Assembly: GCA_963811255.1 (NCBI GenBank) | Contig: CAWEQI010000003.1 | Location: 1,674,001 to 1,738,000 of the forward strand | Direction: 5' to 3' | DNA length: 64,000 nucleotides | DNA from: Croceibacterium_B sp963811255 | GTDB lineage: Bacteria > Pseudomonadota > Alphaproteobacteria > Sphingomonadales > Sphingomonadaceae | Shown: in pieces, positions 59,557 to 64,000 of the stretch | How positions within the stretch are numbered: position 1 is the stretch's first letter | Layout of the letters: each line of letters starts with the position of its first letter | Notes under the pieces: model-generated | Databases searched by the model: none | Seen by the model: only the letters and a program-made list of their open reading frames with translations | What the model was told of the DNA's origin: nothing | Position numbers and translations under genes: made by a program

Positions 59557-60117
59557 GTGGCCGACATCGCGCGCCTGACACAAGTGATCGAGCCCGAGGC
59601 GCAAGCGCTCGGTTTCGATCTTGTGCGTGTCAAGCTGACGGGCAGCGGCGACGAACGCGCGCTGCAGGTGATGGCCGAGGACCCGGCGACCGGCCAGCTG
59701 ACGGTCGATCAATGCATGGCCCTGTCGCGGCGCATCTCCGACGCGATCGACGCGATCGAGGACAGGGGCGAGGAACTGGTCGAAGGGTCCTACAACCTCG
59801 AAGTCAGCAGCCCCGGGATCGACCGCCCGCTCACCCGGCCGAAGGATTTTTCGAACTGGGCCGGGCACGAAGTCACCATCTCGCTCAACGCGCCCGCCGG
59901 CGACCATAAGCGGTTGCGCGGCGAGCTGCTCGGCGTCGAAGGCGACAAGGTCGAGATCGAAGATCGCAAGCACGGCCGTTTTGCGGTACCGTTAGCGCAG
60001 ATTCATTCGGCGAAGCTGGTCTTGACCGACAAGCTGATCGCCGCCACCCGTCCGCTCGACACGAGCGGCGCCGACGAAATCGAAGAATTCACCGAAGAAG
60101 AGAAGGCTCAAGACTGA
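59557..60117 (+). CDS. rimP: ribosome maturation factor RimP
   Basis: Assists 30S subunit maturation. 186 aa, with IEPEAQALGFDLVRVKLTGS, VDQCMALSRRISDAID and YNLEVSSPGIDRPLTRPKDF all diagnostic. GTG at 59557 follows ACGGAGAG at a good distance; the frame upstream is not coding. Its stop shares a base with the nusA ATG (TGATG), placing it first in the rimP-nusA-ylxR-infB operon. The C-terminus has an acidic tail (EEFTEEEKAQD). Confidence 0.94.
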   Translation: MADIARLTQVIEPEAQALGFDLVRVKLTGSGDERALQVMAEDPATGQLTVDQCMALSRRISDAIDAIEDRGEELVEGSYNLEVSSPGIDRPLTRPKDFSNWAGHEVTISLNAPAGDHKRLRGELLGVEGDKVEIEDRKHGRFAVPLAQIHSAKLVLTDKLIAATRPLDTSGADEIEEFTEEEKAQD

Positions 60118-61772
60118 TGGCCAGTCCGATTTCCGCCAACAAGGCCGAACTGCTCGCGATCGCCAACTCGGTCGCCACCGAGAAGATGATCGACAAGGCG
60201 ATCGTCATCGAAGCGATGGAAGAGGCGATCCAGAAGAGCGCGCGGAGCCGCTACGGCGCCGAGAACGACATTCGCGCCAAGCTCGACCCGCTGACCGGCG
60301 ACTTGCGCCTGTGGCGGGTGGTCGAGGTGGTCGACGAGGTCGAGGACTACTTCAAGCAGGTCAGCGTCGAGCAGGCGCAGAAACTCGAGAAAGGCGCCAA
60401 GGTCGGGGACTTCATCGTCGATCCGCTGCCGCCGGTCGATCTCGGCCGGATCGACGCGCAGAGCGCCAAGCAGGTGATCTTCCAGAAGGTTCGCGATGCC
60501 GAGCGCGAGCGGCAGTTCGAAGAGTTCAAGGACCGCGCCGGCGAAGTGATCACCGGGGTGATCAAGTCGGTCGAGTTCGGCCACGTGATCGTCAACCTCG
60601 GCCGCGCCGAGGGCGTGATCCGCCGCGATCAGCAGATCCCGCGCGAAGCCGCCCGCGTCGGCGAGCGGGTGCGCGCGCTGATCATGAAGGTCGAGCGCAA
60701 CAACCGCGGGCCGCAGATCTTCTTGAGCCGGGCGCACCCCGAGTTCATGAAGAAGCTGTTCGCCCAGGAAGTGCCCGAGATCTACGACGGGATCATCGAG
60801 ATCAAGGCCGCCGCCCGCGATCCCGGCAGCCGCGCCAAGATCGGCGTGATCAGCCACGACAGTTCGATCGACCCGGTCGGCGCCTGCGTCGGCATGAAGG
60901 GCAGCCGCGTGCAGGCCGTGGTGCAGGAATTGCAGGGCGAGAAGATCGACATCATCCCGTGGAGCGAGGACACCGCGACTTTCGTCGTCAACGCGCTCCA
61001 GCCGGCGACCGTCAGCCGCGTGGTGCTCGACGAGGAAGAGGCCCGCATCGAGGTGGTCGTGCCCGAGGATCAACTGAGCCTGGCGATCGGCCGCCGCGGC
61101 CAGAACGTGCGCCTCGCCAGCCAGCTGACCGAGAGCCAGATCGACATAATGACCGAAGACGAAGCGAGCGAGAAGCGCCAGCGCGAGTTCTCGGAACGCT
61201 CGAAAGCCTTCGAAGAAGAGCTCGATGTCGACGAGACGCTCAGCCAGCTGCTCGTCGCCGAGGGCTTCGCCGAGCTGGAGGAAGTCGCCTACGTCGAGCT
61301 CGACGAACTGGCTTCGATCGAAGGCTTCGACGAGGAGTTGGCCGAGGAGCTGCAGAACCGCGCGAGGGAAGCGCTCGAGCGGCAGGAAGAGGCGTTCCGC
61401 GCCGAACGCCGGGAGCTGGGCGTGCAGGACGAGCTGGCCGAGATCCCGCATCTGACGGAGCAGATGCTGGTGACGCTCGGTAAGGCCGGGATCACCACGC
61501 TCGACGATCTGGCCGACCTCGCCACCGACGAGCTGATCGCCCGCAAGCGCGAGGCGCCGCGCCGTCGGCAGCCGGCTGCCGACGGTCCGCCGCTGCGCCG
61601 CGACCGCCCGCGTCCGGAGGACAAGGGCGGCGTGCTCGGCGAATACGGGCTCAGCGAAGAGCAGGGCAACGAGATCATCATGGCCGCCCGCGCGCACTGG
61701 TTCGAGGACGAGGAAGCGCCCGCCGAAGCGCCCGCAGCAGAGGAGGCCGCCGATGCGGAATCCTCGCAATGA
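60117..61772 (+). CDS. nusA: transcription termination/antitermination factor NusA
   Basis: RNA-polymerase elongation factor, 551 aa. N-terminal domain (1-130), S1 domain (about 135-200, GEVITGVIKSVEFGHVIVNL), KH1/KH2 (about 230-345, VGACVGMKGSRVQAVV and LAIGRRGQNVRLAS) and C-terminal helix-hairpin repeats with an acidic, Ala-rich tail typical of alphaproteobacteria. Large open frames on the other strand are composition shadows. Confidence 0.96.
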   Translation: MASPISANKAELLAIANSVATEKMIDKAIVIEAMEEAIQKSARSRYGAENDIRAKLDPLTGDLRLWRVVEVVDEVEDYFKQVSVEQAQKLEKGAKVGDFIVDPLPPVDLGRIDAQSAKQVIFQKVRDAERERQFEEFKDRAGEVITGVIKSVEFGHVIVNLGRAEGVIRRDQQIPREAARVGERVRALIMKVERNNRGPQIFLSRAHPEFMKKLFAQEVPEIYDGIIEIKAAARDPGSRAKIGVISHDSSIDPVGACVGMKGSRVQAVVQELQGEKIDIIPWSEDTATFVVNALQPATVSRVVLDEEEARIEVVVPEDQLSLAIGRRGQNVRLASQLTESQIDIMTEDEASEKRQREFSERSKAFEEELDVDETLSQLLVAEGFAELEEVAYVELDELASIEGFDEELAEELQNRAREALERQEEAFRAERRELGVQDELAEIPHLTEQMLVTLGKAGITTLDDLADLATDELIARKREAPRRRQPAADGPPLRRDRPRPEDKGGVLGEYGLSEEQGNEIIMAARAHWFEDEEAPAEAPAAEEAADAESSQ

Positions 61773-62481
61773 GCCGCTAGAGCAGAGCGACAAGTCCCCC
61801 TCCCGCTTGCGGGAGGGGAGTGAGCGCCGTTGCATCCTCACCGGGCGGATCGCTCCGCGCGACGAGTTGGTGCGCCTGGCGGTTTCGCCCGACGGGGATG
61901 TCCTCCCCGACGCGCTCGCCCGCGCTCCGGGTCGCGGCGCCTGGATCGGCGTGAGCCGCGGGGAGCTCGAAGCGGCGCTGGCCAACGGCAAGCTGAAGGC
62001 CGCGCTCGTGCGAGCCTTCAAGGGCGGCGCGCTCATCATCCCCGCCGACCTGCCCGCCCTGACCGAAAACGCGCTGCGCAAGGCGTTTCTCGAGCGACTG
62101 GGGCTCGAAATGCGCGCCGGACGGCTTATCTTGGGTTCGGATCGCATCGCGAACGAAGCGCGAGCCGGCGGAATCGCCGCGCTCTATCATGCTGCGGATG
62201 CGAGCGAGGACGGGTCCCGCAAGCTCGATCAGGCTTTCCGCGTGGGAATGGACGCGGAAGGCTCTGGCCATTGCGGTCTCCGCCTGCCACTGGACCGCGC
62301 GCCCCTGTCTGTGGCATTGGGCCGCGACAATGTCGTCCATCTGGCGCTGACCGACCAGGGATCGGCGGAGCGGGTTGCGGTCCCGCTGGAGCGCCTGCTG
62401 ACCTTTCTGGGCGCCGCCGAGGCGGCCGATGGATGCGGCGAGCGAGCGGCCGGTGCCGCGCGCGAAGCCGTTGAGACCTGA
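61753..62481 (+). CDS. ylxR: YlxR (DUF448) RNA-binding protein with L7Ae-like domain
   Basis: 242 aa. The YlxR domain (about 25-105) shows RRCILTGRIAPRDELVRLAV and GRGAWIGVSRGELEAAL; a second L7Ae/YlxQ-like domain (about 110-170) reads LEMRAGRLILGSDRIANEAR. It overlaps nusA by 20 bp. Just before the domain, residues 14-25 (KSPSRLREGSER) are encoded by a perfect 22-bp palindrome, which looks like a mini-repeat inserted in frame. Function: RNA binding and possible regulation of RNase P or translation, as in other bacteria. Confidence 0.9.
   Translation: MRNPRNEPLEQSDKSPSRLREGSERRCILTGRIAPRDELVRLAVSPDGDVLPDALARAPGRGAWIGVSRGELEAALANGKLKAALVRAFKGGALIIPADLPALTENALRKAFLERLGLEMRAGRLILGSDRIANEARAGGIAALYHAADASEDGSRKLDQAFRVGMDAEGSGHCGLRLPLDRAPLSVALGRDNVVHLALTDQGSAERVAVPLERLLTFLGAAEAADGCGERAAGAAREAVET
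61797..61818. repeat. palindromic mini-repeat inside ylxR
   Basis: CCCCTCCCGC-TT-GCGGGAGGGG, a perfect inverted repeat within the ylxR N-terminal coding region, in frame. Such hairpins are usually intergenic in this group. Confidence 0.7.
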
Positions 62482-62506
62482 TTTTTGAAGGACTGTTGAA
62501 GACCCT

Positions 62507-64000
<1,494 letters not shown>

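Overview
The window reads as chromosome of an alphaproteobacterium, most likely of the order Sphingomonadales. Supporting signs are GcrA, a CtrA-like DNA-binding domain, an HWE-type histidine kinase, HspQ, two TonB-dependent receptors, CrtZ, and the order rimP-nusA-ylxR-infB. GC is high except in parts of the middle third. A genus cannot be assigned from the sequence alone.

Region 1 (1-18.55 kb) is a catabolic cluster. About thirteen minus-strand genes, mostly joined by 1-4 nt stop/start overlaps, run from a secreted S15/CocE-type hydrolase through a TonB-dependent receptor, a CapA-like phosphoesterase, a DctQ/DctM TRAP permease, two 2-hydroxyacyl-CoA dehydratase-family subunits, a fused and a single CaiB/BaiF CoA-transferase, a lipoprotein DctP, two more secreted alpha/beta hydrolases and a c-type cytochrome that runs off the left edge. 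A GntR/FCD regulator and a secreted MBL-fold hydrolase are divergent. The inferred logic is outer-membrane uptake, ester cleavage in the periplasm, TRAP import of the acid, CoA activation, then dehydration. No dehydratase activator ATPase is visible. This is the best candidate here for an undescribed system.

Region 2 (18.59-35.44 kb) looks like a genomic island in tRNA-Ser(CGA). A 20-bp copy of the tRNA 3' end lies at the far end, near-identical putative integrase arm sites lie inside both ends, and a tyrosine integrase sits next to the tRNA. Cargo is mixed and partly decayed: hypothetical membrane proteins, a frameshifted chloramphenicol-phosphotransferase-like gene, an HWE histidine kinase, a divergent YeiH/LysR pair, a PAS-GGDEF-EAL protein, an isoprenylcysteine-methyltransferase-like protein, a VOC fragment joined to the integrase 3' end, and two apparently identical IS110-family (IS1111-type) elements. 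A dispersed palindromic repeat recurs between genes, and the IS copies sit in it.

Region 3 (35.4-46 kb) is mostly ordinary chromosome: hspQ, an ABC-2 permease, gcrA, an MFS aromatic-acid-type transporter, a repeat-built membrane protein, two short-chain dehydrogenases, DUF1993 and GFA proteins.

Region 4 (44-51.7 kb) holds a TonB-receptor-like protein, a small secreted protein, a large divergent ATPase-LuxR regulator and a DUF4242 protein, then a stretch with a duplicated leuC tail and a CtrA-like winged-helix gene.

Region 5 (51.7-64 kb) has leuC, crtZ and a phage-shock locus (pspF, a near-perfect sigma-54 promoter, a small membrane protein, pspA, pspB, pspC) followed by six small PspB-like paralogues in tandem. 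It ends with sufE and rimP-nusA-ylxR-infB, with infB cut by the right edge.
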